A stretch of 64,000 bases of DNA from Prolixibacter sp. NT017 (lineage in GTDB: Bacteria; Bacteroidota; Bacteroidia; Bacteroidales; Prolixibacteraceae): positions 1,984,001 through 2,048,000 of the forward strand of contig NZ_BLAV01000001.1 in assembly GCF_009617875.1 (NCBI RefSeq), in the 5' to 3' direction. A program made the position numbers and the translations under genes. The stretch's first letter is position 1, and each line of letters opens with the position of its first letter. Shown here piece by piece: positions 8,253 through 14,998 of this stretch. Below the pieces are notes generated by a model that ran no database searches, had not been told where the DNA came from, and saw only the letters and a program-made list of their open reading frames with translations.

Positions 8253-8768
8253 ATGGAACCAACCTTCATCGAGCGGGTAACTCGTATAACAGAAGAAAAC
8301 CTGACGAACGAGCAGTTTAGCGTAGAGGAGCTTGCCAACGCGATGGGGATGAGTTATGCCACACTCTACCGTCAGCTTAAGGGAAATACACACAAAACCG
8401 TCAGCCAGTTTGTGCGGGAAATTCGTCTGAAAAAGGCCAATGAAATTCTTTTACAAGAAGATATTACCGCATCGGAAGTAGCGTACCGGGTTGGCTTTGG
8501 AAGTCCAACCTATTTCAGTAAATGCTTTCACAATTATTTTGGCTATGCCCCCGGAGAATTCCGAAAAAGAAATCTCAGAAACAAACGAAAACGCTCGTTA
8601 AAATTGTTCCGAATGAACAAGAAGCAAAGAAACATTGTCATCGTTCTCGCTCTTATTTTTATTGCTGCTCTATCCATCCTACTTACCCGAAACAATCGTT
8701 CTCCCCAATGGCAGGAAAGCCCGACTCAAAACAAACCCGGATTCGCCGTCGACTTGTCGGTGACTTGA
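8253..8768 (+). CDS. Membrane-anchored AraC-type HTH regulator, copy 2
   Basis: 171 residues from ATG 8253. The in-frame TTG at 8232 is less likely, because the alignment with copy 1 starts at this methionine (MEPTFIERVTRITEENLTNE against MNQIFLQRLTEITEENLTNE). The double AraC HTH occupies ~5-105 (SVEELANAMGMSYATLYRQL; TASEVAYRVGFGSPTYFSKC; YFGYAPGEFRK). A basic stretch (RNKRKRSLK) precedes one TM segment (IVIVLALIFIAALSILL) and a ~25-residue periplasmic tail. It is clearly a duplicate of 3661-4212 and again precedes a TonB-C/TPR gene. The target promoter is unknown; the conserved elements upstream of the TonB-C genes are the obvious candidates. Confidence 0.85.
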   Translation: MEPTFIERVTRITEENLTNEQFSVEELANAMGMSYATLYRQLKGNTHKTVSQFVREIRLKKANEILLQEDITASEVAYRVGFGSPTYFSKCFHNYFGYAPGEFRKRNLRNKRKRSLKLFRMNKKQRNIVIVLALIFIAALSILLTRNNRSPQWQESPTQNKPGFAVDLSVT

Positions 8769-8790
8769 AACACATTGGTTCCTACCACCA

Positions 8791-8815
8791 TTGACTTTGC
8801 TTTTTCCAAAGTCAA
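8791..8815. other. Hairpin after AraC-TM copy 2; 8769-9117 otherwise empty
   Basis: Perfect 9-bp inverted repeat TTGACTTTG/CAAAGTCAA with a 7-nt loop. There is no T run on either strand, so it is not a classical terminator. The rest of 8769-9117 holds only the upstream element of the next gene. Confidence 0.45.
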
Positions 8816-9030
8816 GCAAATTCTGATAAAAGTGATGAAAAACCTGTTCTTTTTTCGAACCGTTCATCCCTAATTTTTCTGATCAATCTACGTCTCGCCT
8901 TAGTTTTAACACTATTTAGACCAATTTAAAATAGAAACAGATAACAACCTTTTGAAGTTATTACAATTAATTAGTCCCTCCAAACTTGAATTTCCGAAGG
9001 GAGAAATTCACCAGATATTGAAAGATGCGT

Positions 9031-9064
9031 GCTATTTCTCCGTAGGTATTTCGTCAGAAATTTG
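9031..9064 (+). promoter_or_regulatory. Upstream element of TonB-C/TPR copy 2
   Basis: GTGCTATTTCTCC (from 9029) and TTTCGTCAGAAATTTG (ending 9064) are nearly identical to the stretch before copy 3, and are followed by TTCTTAGTATTCATTAAAAC before the ATG. Conservation outside the coding region suggests a promoter plus regulator site. Confidence 0.55.
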
Positions 9065-9117
9065 CCTAGTGACAGATAAAACATTCCTATTCTTAGTATT
9101 CATTAAAACCATTTACT

Positions 9118-9852
9118 ATGAAAAAGTTTCTGCTTTTAGTATTGTGTCTGGTCATTTCGGGACTTGCCTACAGTCAGCAAGAAAAAGACCACAAAACTCT
9201 GAACCAGGTGGAAGTTGCACCTCCTGAGTTTGTTGGCGTTCATAACGCAGCTATCTTTCTTAATGAAAAAACTACCCATTCCTCGCTGCTGATGGATTAC
9301 ATGAAAACAAAAGTTCAGTACCCGGCAATTGATATTGACCGTACCAATGAAGGGAAAGAAATCATCCGGTTTGTTGTTAATCGAGACGGTACACTGAGCA
9401 ATTTTAAAGTAATCAACAGCGTATCATCAAGTATCGATGCCGAGGTGATTAATGCATTGAAAACAACTGACGGCATGTGGAAACCGGGATACAACAACGA
9501 AAACATTGTGCCGATGGAAAAAGAGTTCAGCATGGTCTTCAAAATTATTGGCACCAATGATTTGTTTAGCAGGGCAACCGTGCAGTTCAAACGCGGAAAT
9601 AAATTGCTGTTGATTAAAGAGAAACCGAAGCGGGCTCTTCAGCATTTCGATCAAGGGCTGGTTTATGTTCCGGAAAGCAAACCACTGCTATTCCTGCGCG
9701 GTTTGACCCGTTATGAACTAGGCGACAAAGACGGTGCTTACCTGGATTGGAAACGGGTAAAATCACTGGGAGGAATTGAAGCCGACGGATGGCTCGATAA
9801 ATATAGTGAAATGGAAGGCTATGCCGAAATGTTGAAAACCGTTAATGAATGA
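9118..9852 (+). CDS. Periplasmic TonB-C domain / TPR protein, copy 2
   Basis: 244 residues with the same architecture as 4351-5085: signal peptide ending AYSQ, TonB-C fold at ~58-142 (VQYPAIDIDRTNEGKEIIRF, DGMWKPGYNNENIVPMEKEF) and TPR at ~160-218 (GNKLLLIKEKPKRALQHFDQ). There is no membrane anchor or proline-rich linker. It is more similar to copy 3 than to copy 1 by eye, both in coding sequence and upstream region, so copies 2 and 3 are probably the younger duplicates. It follows AraC-TM copy 2 by about 350 bp with a putative promoter in between, so it is likely transcribed separately. Function unknown; periplasmic binding or scaffolding is a guess. Confidence 0.8.
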   Translation: MKKFLLLVLCLVISGLAYSQQEKDHKTLNQVEVAPPEFVGVHNAAIFLNEKTTHSSLLMDYMKTKVQYPAIDIDRTNEGKEIIRFVVNRDGTLSNFKVINSVSSSIDAEVINALKTTDGMWKPGYNNENIVPMEKEFSMVFKIIGTNDLFSRATVQFKRGNKLLLIKEKPKRALQHFDQGLVYVPESKPLLFLRGLTRYELGDKDGAYLDWKRVKSLGGIEADGWLDKYSEMEGYAEMLKTVNE

Positions 9853-9892
9853 TGAAACACACAAATAAAAATCAATTAACCAGGACAGAGTT

Positions 9893-9929
9893 AAAGAGGA
9901 TTCAAAGCCTATTTGAGTCCTCTTTTTTG
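9893..9929 (+). terminator. Terminator after TonB-C/TPR copy 2
   Basis: 14-bp stem AAAGAGGATTCAAA (9893-9906) with TTTGAGTCCTCTTT (9912-9925), one wobble, then TTTG. Confidence 0.85.
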
Positions 9930-10085
9930 TTCGACATAATTTTCCCAAAAAAATAGTACGGTTGTCCACAATAGGTTATTTAGATTCATTTAGTTTTAAC
10001 CTGTCTATTCCGAACATCCAATACTTTTCATCCCTTTTTAACTCGTATTATGGGACAGAAATAGACAACACAATGACAAATAAGT

Positions 10086-10119
10086 GCTATTTCTCCCGAT
10101 TTTTTTCGTCAGAAATTTG
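10086..10119 (+). promoter_or_regulatory. Upstream element of TonB-C/TPR copy 3
   Basis: GTGCTATTTCTCC (10084-10096 region) and TTTCGTCAGAAATTTG (ending 10119), 57 nt before the ATG, match the element of copy 2. CCTAGTATTCATTAAACC follows. Because the element is shared, the start at 10177 is preferred over the in-frame upstream ATG at 10084, which would translate through the element. Confidence 0.55.
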
Positions 10120-10176
10120 TATCGCGACAGAGCACAGAGTAAACTCCAATTCCTAGTATTCATTAAACCGTTTTTT

Positions 10177-10914
10177 ATGAAAAAATTTCTGCTTTTAATT
10201 CTATGTCTGGCCATTTCCGGGCTGACTTTCAGTCAAAACGAAAAAGGCCGCAAGACGCTGGAAGAGGTGGAAGTTTCACCTCCAGAGTTTATGGGCGTTC
10301 AAAGCGCCACTCTCTACTTCAATAGTGACAAAACTATCGGAGCCTCTCTACTTTCAGAATATGTGAAGAATCGTGTCGAGTACCCGGCAGCGGATATCGA
10401 GGCTTTCAGAGAGGGAAAAGAAATCGTCCGGTTTACTGTACAGCCAGACGGTTCACTCACCAATTTCAAGGTAGTCAACAGCGTGTCTGCCAGCATCGAT
10501 GGCGAGGTTATCAATGCACTGAAAAGTACCGACGGCATGTGGAAACCGGGATACAACAACGAAAACATTGTGCCGATGGATAAAGAATTCAGTATGGTAT
10601 TCAAACTTATGGAAACAAATGACTTGATGACCAAGGCCACCGTCCAGTTTAAACGTGGAAATAAGTTGCTGTTGATTAAAGAGAGACCTAAGAGAGCCCT
10701 TCAGCATTTTGACCAGGGCCTGGTTTACGTACCAGATAGCAAACCCTTGTTATTCCTGCGCGGTTTGACCCGTTATCAACTGGGAGACGACGAAGGTGCT
10801 TGCCGGGATTGGAACCGCATTAAATCTCTTGGAGGTATTGAGGCTGATGGTTGGGTTGAAAATTACTGTGAAATGCCAGGTTACGCCGAAATGATGGAAA
10901 TAATAAACGAATAA
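10177..10914 (+). CDS. Periplasmic TonB-C domain / TPR protein, copy 3
   Basis: 245 residues from ATG 10177, where the signal peptide MKKFLLLILCLAISGLTFSQ begins. An in-frame ATG 31 codons upstream (10084) would place the signal peptide internally and is rejected. The TonB-C domain (~58-143: VEYPAADIEAFREGKEIVRF, DGMWKPGYNNENIVPMDKEF) and TPR region (GNKLLLIKERPKRALQHFDQ, ACRDWNRIKSLGG) match copies 1 and 2. This copy has no regulator of its own in front and directly follows copy 2, consistent with a tandem duplication. Its own terminator and upstream element suggest independent transcription. Confidence 0.82.
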   Translation: MKKFLLLILCLAISGLTFSQNEKGRKTLEEVEVSPPEFMGVQSATLYFNSDKTIGASLLSEYVKNRVEYPAADIEAFREGKEIVRFTVQPDGSLTNFKVVNSVSASIDGEVINALKSTDGMWKPGYNNENIVPMDKEFSMVFKLMETNDLMTKATVQFKRGNKLLLIKERPKRALQHFDQGLVYVPDSKPLLFLRGLTRYQLGDDEGACRDWNRIKSLGGIEADGWVENYCEMPGYAEMMEIINE

Positions 10915-10960
10915 TGGAACAAACGAAAGAGAATCAATTTTTCAGGACAGTTTTTTAAGA

Positions 10961-10996
10961 GAGAGGAGTCAAAAACCCTTTGATTCCTCTCTTTTC
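10961..10996 (+). terminator. Terminator after copy 3, overlapping the end of the convergent gene
   Basis: 13-bp stem GAGAGGAGTCAAA (10961-10973) with TTTGATTCCTCTC (10979-10991), one wobble, then TTTTC. The stem includes the stop codon and last seven codons of the minus-strand gene ending at 10969, so the same bases code on one strand and terminate on the other. Confidence 0.75.
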
Positions 10997-11532
10997 GTCT
11001 GCATCCATTGCAGTATCCGGGTAATATCGCCATTTTGCTTCTTCCCCTCTCGCCCCTGCCGAACAGTGTGATTCGCCATTGGGTAGCTGGCCACCTTAAC
11101 GACTTCCCGTTCCGGCTGCCAGCGAATAACCGAACAAGCGCCCCACGAACGCATTGTAAACCGGGAACGGATTTTAATGATATGGTCCTGTTTTCCTATA
11201 TAAGTCACCACGTACCGGGCCGCCAATTCATCCCGCAGCCGCTCAAGCGGAAAACCTTCCTTCTTCCATTCCACCTCGTTCATCATTACTTCAGGAAAGT
11301 TCGGAAATTCCGTTTCCGGCCCTTCGATATAATCCAAACGGGGTTTAAATCGCTTGACCAGGTACGCCCAATAAACGGCAGTGAAAACGATGATCCAAAG
11401 GGTACCGGTTGCCAACACCGAAAAATCGACCACTTCACCGGTGAACGCAGCTCTCAATATCCGATAGACCACAAAAATTCCCCACAGGATAAGGAAGTAG
11501 ACAACAATGAGTTTTCGATAAGGTTTTAGCAT
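10969..11532 (-). CDS. Two-TM membrane protein of unknown function, paralogue A
   Basis: 187 residues. Two transmembrane segments lie at ~8-28 (LIVVYFLILWGIFVVYRIL) and ~40-60 (LATGTLWIIVFTAVYWAYLV), then FKPRLDYIE and a soluble domain of ~110 residues. The soluble part has motifs shared with the next two genes: R-x-F-T-M-R-SWGAC, a beta strand pair, then ASYPM with a late EGKKQN. With two TMs and a short N terminus, the soluble domain is predicted to be cytoplasmic. I do not recognise the family; the strand pattern could be a PH-like or small beta-barrel domain, but this is speculative. It lies in a run of three paralogues on the same strand. Confidence 0.75.
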   Translation of the reverse strand: MLKPYRKLIVVYFLILWGIFVVYRILRAAFTGEVVDFSVLATGTLWIIVFTAVYWAYLVKRFKPRLDYIEGPETEFPNFPEVMMNEVEWKKEGFPLERLRDELAARYVVTYIGKQDHIIKIRSRFTMRSWGACSVIRWQPEREVVKVASYPMANHTVRQGREGKKQNGDITRILQWMQTKREESKGF

Positions 11533-11571
11533 ACTTCCCCGCTGTTTCTACATGGCAACGAATGACCCAGG

Positions 11572-12108
11572 CTACAGGTTCATATCGCGAATGAGCAATG
11601 CAATGGACTCATTCTGCTTTCGTCCGGCTCCTCCCTGTTTCATTGTCCGGTTCGACATCGGGTAGCTGGCTAGTAGCAAAATTCCTTCATTCTCTTGATA
11701 ATGAATAAATGTACAGGCCCCCCACGACGACATGGAAAAACGATCCCGAAGCTTCATGATTCGCTCTCCTTCATCAACGTACGTTACTTCGTAAAAACGA
11801 ACCAGTTCTTTATGAAGCTTTTGAAATGAAAAACTGTTATTGGAGATTTCGACCTCTTTGGTAACCGTTGCCTTGAAAACAGGTGGTTGTGTCCCGGGGC
11901 TTTGAATGTAATCCAACCGCGGTTTAAATTCCCGGATAAGGACTCCCCAGTAAATCAAACTGAACAGGATAATCCAAACAATCCCGGTGACCAGCACCGG
12001 CGCGTCCATCGGCCGCCCAAGCAGCCACACAGCCAACAGGCGCAGCAGGAGAAACATTCCCAGCAGCACAAAGAAGTAGGTCACAATTAGTTTCACATAA
12101 GGTTTCAT
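11572..12108 (-). CDS. Two-TM membrane protein of unknown function, paralogue B
   Basis: 178 residues, same plan as its neighbour: TMs at ~8-28 (LIVTYFFVLLGMFLLLRLLA) and ~38-58 (LVTGIVWIILFSLIYWGVLI), FKPRLDYIQ, then a soluble domain with DRFSMSSWGACTFIHYQ and LASYPMSNRTMKQGG. The 39-bp gap to paralogue A suggests one transcript. Similarity to A is clear along the whole length. Function unknown. Confidence 0.75.
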   Translation of the reverse strand: MKPYVKLIVTYFFVLLGMFLLLRLLAVWLLGRPMDAPVLVTGIVWIILFSLIYWGVLIREFKPRLDYIQSPGTQPPVFKATVTKEVEISNNSFSFQKLHKELVRFYEVTYVDEGERIMKLRDRFSMSSWGACTFIHYQENEGILLLASYPMSNRTMKQGGAGRKQNESIALLIRDMNL

Positions 12109-12126
12109 TCGGTTAGTTATGATTTG

Positions 12127-12331
12127 TTATTGTATATCCCCTATGGAGAAATTCATCCTTTTCTATTCTGTTCTCTACAATACGGCAACCGCTACGCGGT
12201 ATTCGGGCGCTATTATTAGCATTTCACTCGGGGTTCATCGGATTACCTACCTATGGGAACCTTTGCCCGTAGGGCATCCGGTATTGTAGCAACAGTGACC
12301 GCGGGCGCCACATTTACGCCGTAGGCGTTAC
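12127..12331. repeat. Hairpin-array module M1, copy 1
   Basis: A series of short palindromes: CCCCTATGGGG-like (here degenerate), CCGCTACGCGG, GCCCGTAGGGC and CGCCGTAGGCG, each with a 1-5 nt centre and spaced by 50-80 nt. The same order recurs at 13107, 13775 and 14281. This copy separates paralogues B and C, and its last palindrome overlaps the TAA stop of paralogue C (12328-12330). No reading frame is supported inside. Confidence 0.75.
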
Positions 12332-12876
12332 ACGTCTTCCTGCTCATCTAATACCTGAACCAATTGAGCGAGCGCTTCGTTTTGTTCTTTTGCTTTCCGT
12401 GTGGCAGTCTTTGTGTATCCCGACATCGGAAAACTGGACAGAACCACCGTACCACTCCCCTGCTGCCAGGCTACATGGGTCAGAATTCCCCAGGCCTTAC
12501 GGTTATACGGTGTCCGGAACTTCATCACTCCGGCTTCTTCGTCCATATGCGTCACATGCACATGTGGCGGCAGGATTTCGCGCAAACGCGTCACACTGAA
12601 ACCGGCATCCGGCACCGCCACTTCCAGGGTTTGGGTATCCCGGAACTCCGGCTTGGCATTGGAAGCCGCCTCGATGTACCTGAGTTTCGGTTTGAAGGTA
12701 AACCAGAGCAGGCCCCAGTATATCACCTCGAAAAATACCGCCGAAACCAAACCGGTCCAAACGACCGATTTATCAAACGTCATATGACCAAACAGGCTGA
12801 ACAGATATATCGCACCGATGTATCCGCCCCAGTATATGAAAAAAGTAATGATGATGATTTTGCGAAAAGATTTCAT
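12328..12876 (-). CDS. Two-TM membrane protein of unknown function, paralogue C
   Basis: 182 residues from ATG 12876. An in-frame ATG at 12903 adds nine residues, but the paralogues begin at the equivalent of MKSFRKIII. Two TMs (~6-28 IIIITFFIYWGGYIGAIYLF; ~38-58 VVWTGLVSAVFFEVIYWGLL) are followed by FKPKLRYIE and the soluble domain with YNRKAWGILTHVAWQQ and LSSFPMSGYTKTATRKAKEQ. It is the most diverged of the three and is separated from paralogue B by a repeat module. Function unknown. Confidence 0.75.
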   Translation of the reverse strand: MKSFRKIIIITFFIYWGGYIGAIYLFSLFGHMTFDKSVVWTGLVSAVFFEVIYWGLLWFTFKPKLRYIEAASNAKPEFRDTQTLEVAVPDAGFSVTRLREILPPHVHVTHMDEEAGVMKFRTPYNRKAWGILTHVAWQQGSGTVVLSSFPMSGYTKTATRKAKEQNEALAQLVQVLDEQEDV

Positions 12877-12903
12877 AAGTAAGTTCGTTTTTGTTCGTTC
12901 CAA

Positions 12904-13106
12904 TATATTACCATAAACAAGTCAGTCATCAACAACACATCTGACCTATCTCCTGCTGTTCTAGCCTGTGATTTTAAGGGTTGCAATAACATGGTAAAAG
13001 GGAACAATTTAGCTCTCTTGTTTTTTTAACTTTATCGAAAATAGCTATTTCATTTTACAATATATTCCTGTTCGCTACACTTTTTATCCGTTTCCACCGG
13101 AAATAT
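12904..13106. other. Intergenic, no gene seen
   Basis: AT-rich sequence between paralogue C and the repeat array. It may contain the promoter of paralogue C, but I cannot place one. Confidence 0.5.
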
Positions 13107-13265
13107 GGGTATATCCCCTACGGGGAAAATGTTATCTTGACTACATTCCGTTCTACAATACTACAACCGCTACGCGGTATTCGAATCTCATTGTTAGCAT
13201 TTCATTCAATTTTCACTAAATCTCCAACGAACGCGAACCATTGCCCGTAGGGCATCCACTATTGC
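13107..13265. repeat. Hairpin-array module M1, copy 2 (partial)
   Basis: Contains CCCCTACGGGG, CCGCTACGCGG and GCCCGTAGGGC in the same order as copy 1. It lacks the CGCCGTAGGCG element and runs straight into module M2. Confidence 0.75.
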
Positions 13266-13504
13266 AGAATAGATAAGAGAGAAAAGCGTCCCAAACCCCG
13301 AAGGGGGTTGAAGTTCAATAACGCCGGGTGTAACCCGGTGCTACATGCGAAGCGAAAAAGCGGCGGCGCAATGCAGCAGATTGAAAAGCCAATCAGGTTC
13401 CGACCGCAAGGGTGACGGCGTCTTTTTTTCGCCACCGGCAGCACGTTTATCAGCAAAAGCTCCGGATTGTTTTTGTCGATACGTATCTGCCCCGATTTGT
13501 TTGT
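13266..13504. repeat. Repeat module M2, copy 1
   Basis: A ~240-bp unit starting AGAATAGATAAGA. It contains the palindromes CCCCGAAGGGG and CCGGGTGTAACCCGG, then AAAGCGGCGGCGCAATGCAG, the segment CCGACCGCAAGGGTGACGG, a T run and CGCCACCGGC, ending in TTTGTTTGT. Copies 2 and 3 are nearly identical. An 83-codon minus-strand frame spans each copy, but the frame is broken between copies and I regard it as non-coding. Confidence 0.85.
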
Positions 13505-13534
13505 AACCATTGCCCGTAGGGCACCCAGTATTGT

Positions 13535-13774
13535 AGAATAGATAAGAGAGAAAAGCGTTCCAAACCCCGAAGGGGGTTGAAGTTCAATAACGCCGGGTGT
13601 AACCCGGTGCTACATGCGAAGCGAAAAAGCGGCGGCGCAATGCAGCAAATTGAAAAGCCAACCAGGTTCCGACCGCAAGGGTGACGGCGTTGTTTTTTTC
13701 GCCACCGGCAGCACGTTTATCAGCAAAAGCTCCGGATTGTTTTTGTCGATACGTATCTGCCCCGATTTGTTTGT
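13535..13774. repeat. Repeat module M2, copy 2
   Basis: Same unit as 13266-13504, offset by 269-270 bp. The T run before CGCCACCGGC differs in length (G-T7 against C-T7), and this breaks the long minus-strand frame, which argues against a conserved protein. Confidence 0.85.
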
Positions 13775-14043
13775 AACCATTGCCCGTAGGGCATACACTA
13801 TTGTAGCTTAACATTGCCACCAGCGATATTTTTACGCCGTAGGCGTTACACAAATTGATTCGTAAACCGCCAGGCATCCGTATATCCGTGTAACCCCTAC
13901 GGGGAAATTCATCCGTTTCTATTCTGCTCTCTACAATACTGGAACCGCTACGCGGTATTCGAACGCCATTGTTAGCATTTCATTCGGGTTTCATCGGATT
14001 ACCTACCTACGCGAACCATTGCCCGTAAGGCATACACTATTGT
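13775..14043. repeat. Hairpin-array module M1, copy 3
   Basis: Carries GCCCGTAGGGC, CGCCGTAGGCG, CCCCTACGGGG, CCGCTACGCGG and a mutated GCCCGTAAGGC, so it is the longest M1 copy. It joins the second and third M2 copies. Confidence 0.8.
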
Positions 14044-14280
14044 AGAATAGATAAGAAAGAAAAGCGTTCCAAACCCCGAAGGGGGTTGAAGTTCAATAAC
14101 GCCGGGTGTAACCCGGTGCTACATGCGAAGCGAAAAAGCGGCGGCGCAATGCAGCAGATTGAAAAGCCAACCAGGTTCCGACCGCAAGGGTGACGGCGTT
14201 GTTTTTTCGCCACCGGCAGCACGTTTATCAGCAAAAGCTTCGGATTGTTTTTGTCGATACGTATCTGCCCCGATTTGTTT
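14044..14280. repeat. Repeat module M2, copy 3
   Basis: Near-identical to the other two M2 copies, with a shorter T run (T6) before CGCCACCGGC. Confidence 0.85.
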
Positions 14281-14520
14281 GTAACCATTGCCCGTAGGGC
14301 ATACAGTATTGTAGCTTAACATTGCCACCAGCGATATTTTTACGCCGTAGGTGTTACACAAATTGATTCGTAAACCGCCAGGCATCCGTATATCCATGTA
14401 TCCCCTACGGGGAAGATTCATCCGTTTCTATTCTGCTCTCTACAATACGGCAACCGCTACGCGGTATTCGAATGCCACTGCCGGCATTTCACTGGTCTCG
14501 CATCAAATTACCAACATACG
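14281..14520. repeat. Hairpin-array module M1, copy 4
   Basis: GCCCGTAGGGC, CGCCGTAGGTG (one change), CCCCTACGGGG and CCGCTACGCGG in order. After ~14480 the sequence diverges and leads into the 42-bp tandem repeat. Confidence 0.78.
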
Positions 14521-14546
14521 TTGTACCGGAGCAAAAAACCGGGCGC

Positions 14547-14760
14547 GTTCTCTCATGTCCGGGAGCGCGGGCGTCAAAAAACGCGTACGTTCTCTCATGC
14601 CCTGCCACACGGGCACCAAAATCCGCCTACGTTCTCTCACGCCCTGACGCACGGGCACCAAAAAACGCGTGCGTTCTCTCATGCCCTGGCGCGCTGGCAC
14701 CAAAAAACAAGCGCGTTCTCTTGTGCCCTGGCGCGCGGGCGCCAAAATCCGCGCTCGTTT
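14547..14760. repeat. 42-bp tandem repeat, five units plus a partial sixth
   Basis: GTTCTCTCATGCCCTG recurs at 14547, 14589, 14631, 14673 and 14715, with a truncated start (GTTTTTTG) at 14757, an exact period of 42. Each unit has a TGCCC...GGGCA inverted repeat around a GC-rich centre and ends CCAAAAAACGCG or CCAAAATCCGC. Because 42 is a multiple of 3, several frames stay open through the array and would give 14-residue repeats. None has a credible start, signal or family, so I call it non-coding. Confidence 0.85.
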
Positions 14761-14998
14761 TTTGCGAATTACCACGGGGTAAGCTGGCTCGTCACTGTGG
14801 TTTTTCATTCGACAACGATAATCCCGTTGCATCTAAAAATTATTTAGATTATGTCTAAATCACAGCCACAAAATGGATATTCAACGCCTGCATGCTCTTT
14901 TATACCTTATTATATGATCATAAACATGTTTTTTTCTGTTGCCTCATAAAACAGATAGCCGTAACTTCTATCTTATTTTATCACCAAGAACAAAAATT

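Noticed and set aside
10084..10176. Upstream start for TonB-C/TPR copy 3
   Set aside because: It would translate through the conserved upstream element and bury the signal peptide that starts at 10177.
12364..12882. Long plus-strand frames antisense to paralogue C
   Set aside because: Shadow frames; the minus-strand frame has TM segments and motifs shared with two paralogues.
13259..14288. 83-codon minus-strand frames repeated in each M2 module
   Set aside because: The frame breaks between copies through changes in a T-run length, there is no start context or domain, and the sequence is explained by repeated palindromes. Such frames are frequent false genes in Bacteroidota repeats.
14547..14760. 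CRISPR array
   Set aside because: Units are contiguous with no unique spacers, the period is 42 throughout, and no cas gene is present.
14351..14858. Open frames giving 14-residue repeats across the 42-bp array
   Set aside because: Several frames on both strands are open only because the period is a multiple of three. None has a signal, a believable start or a family.
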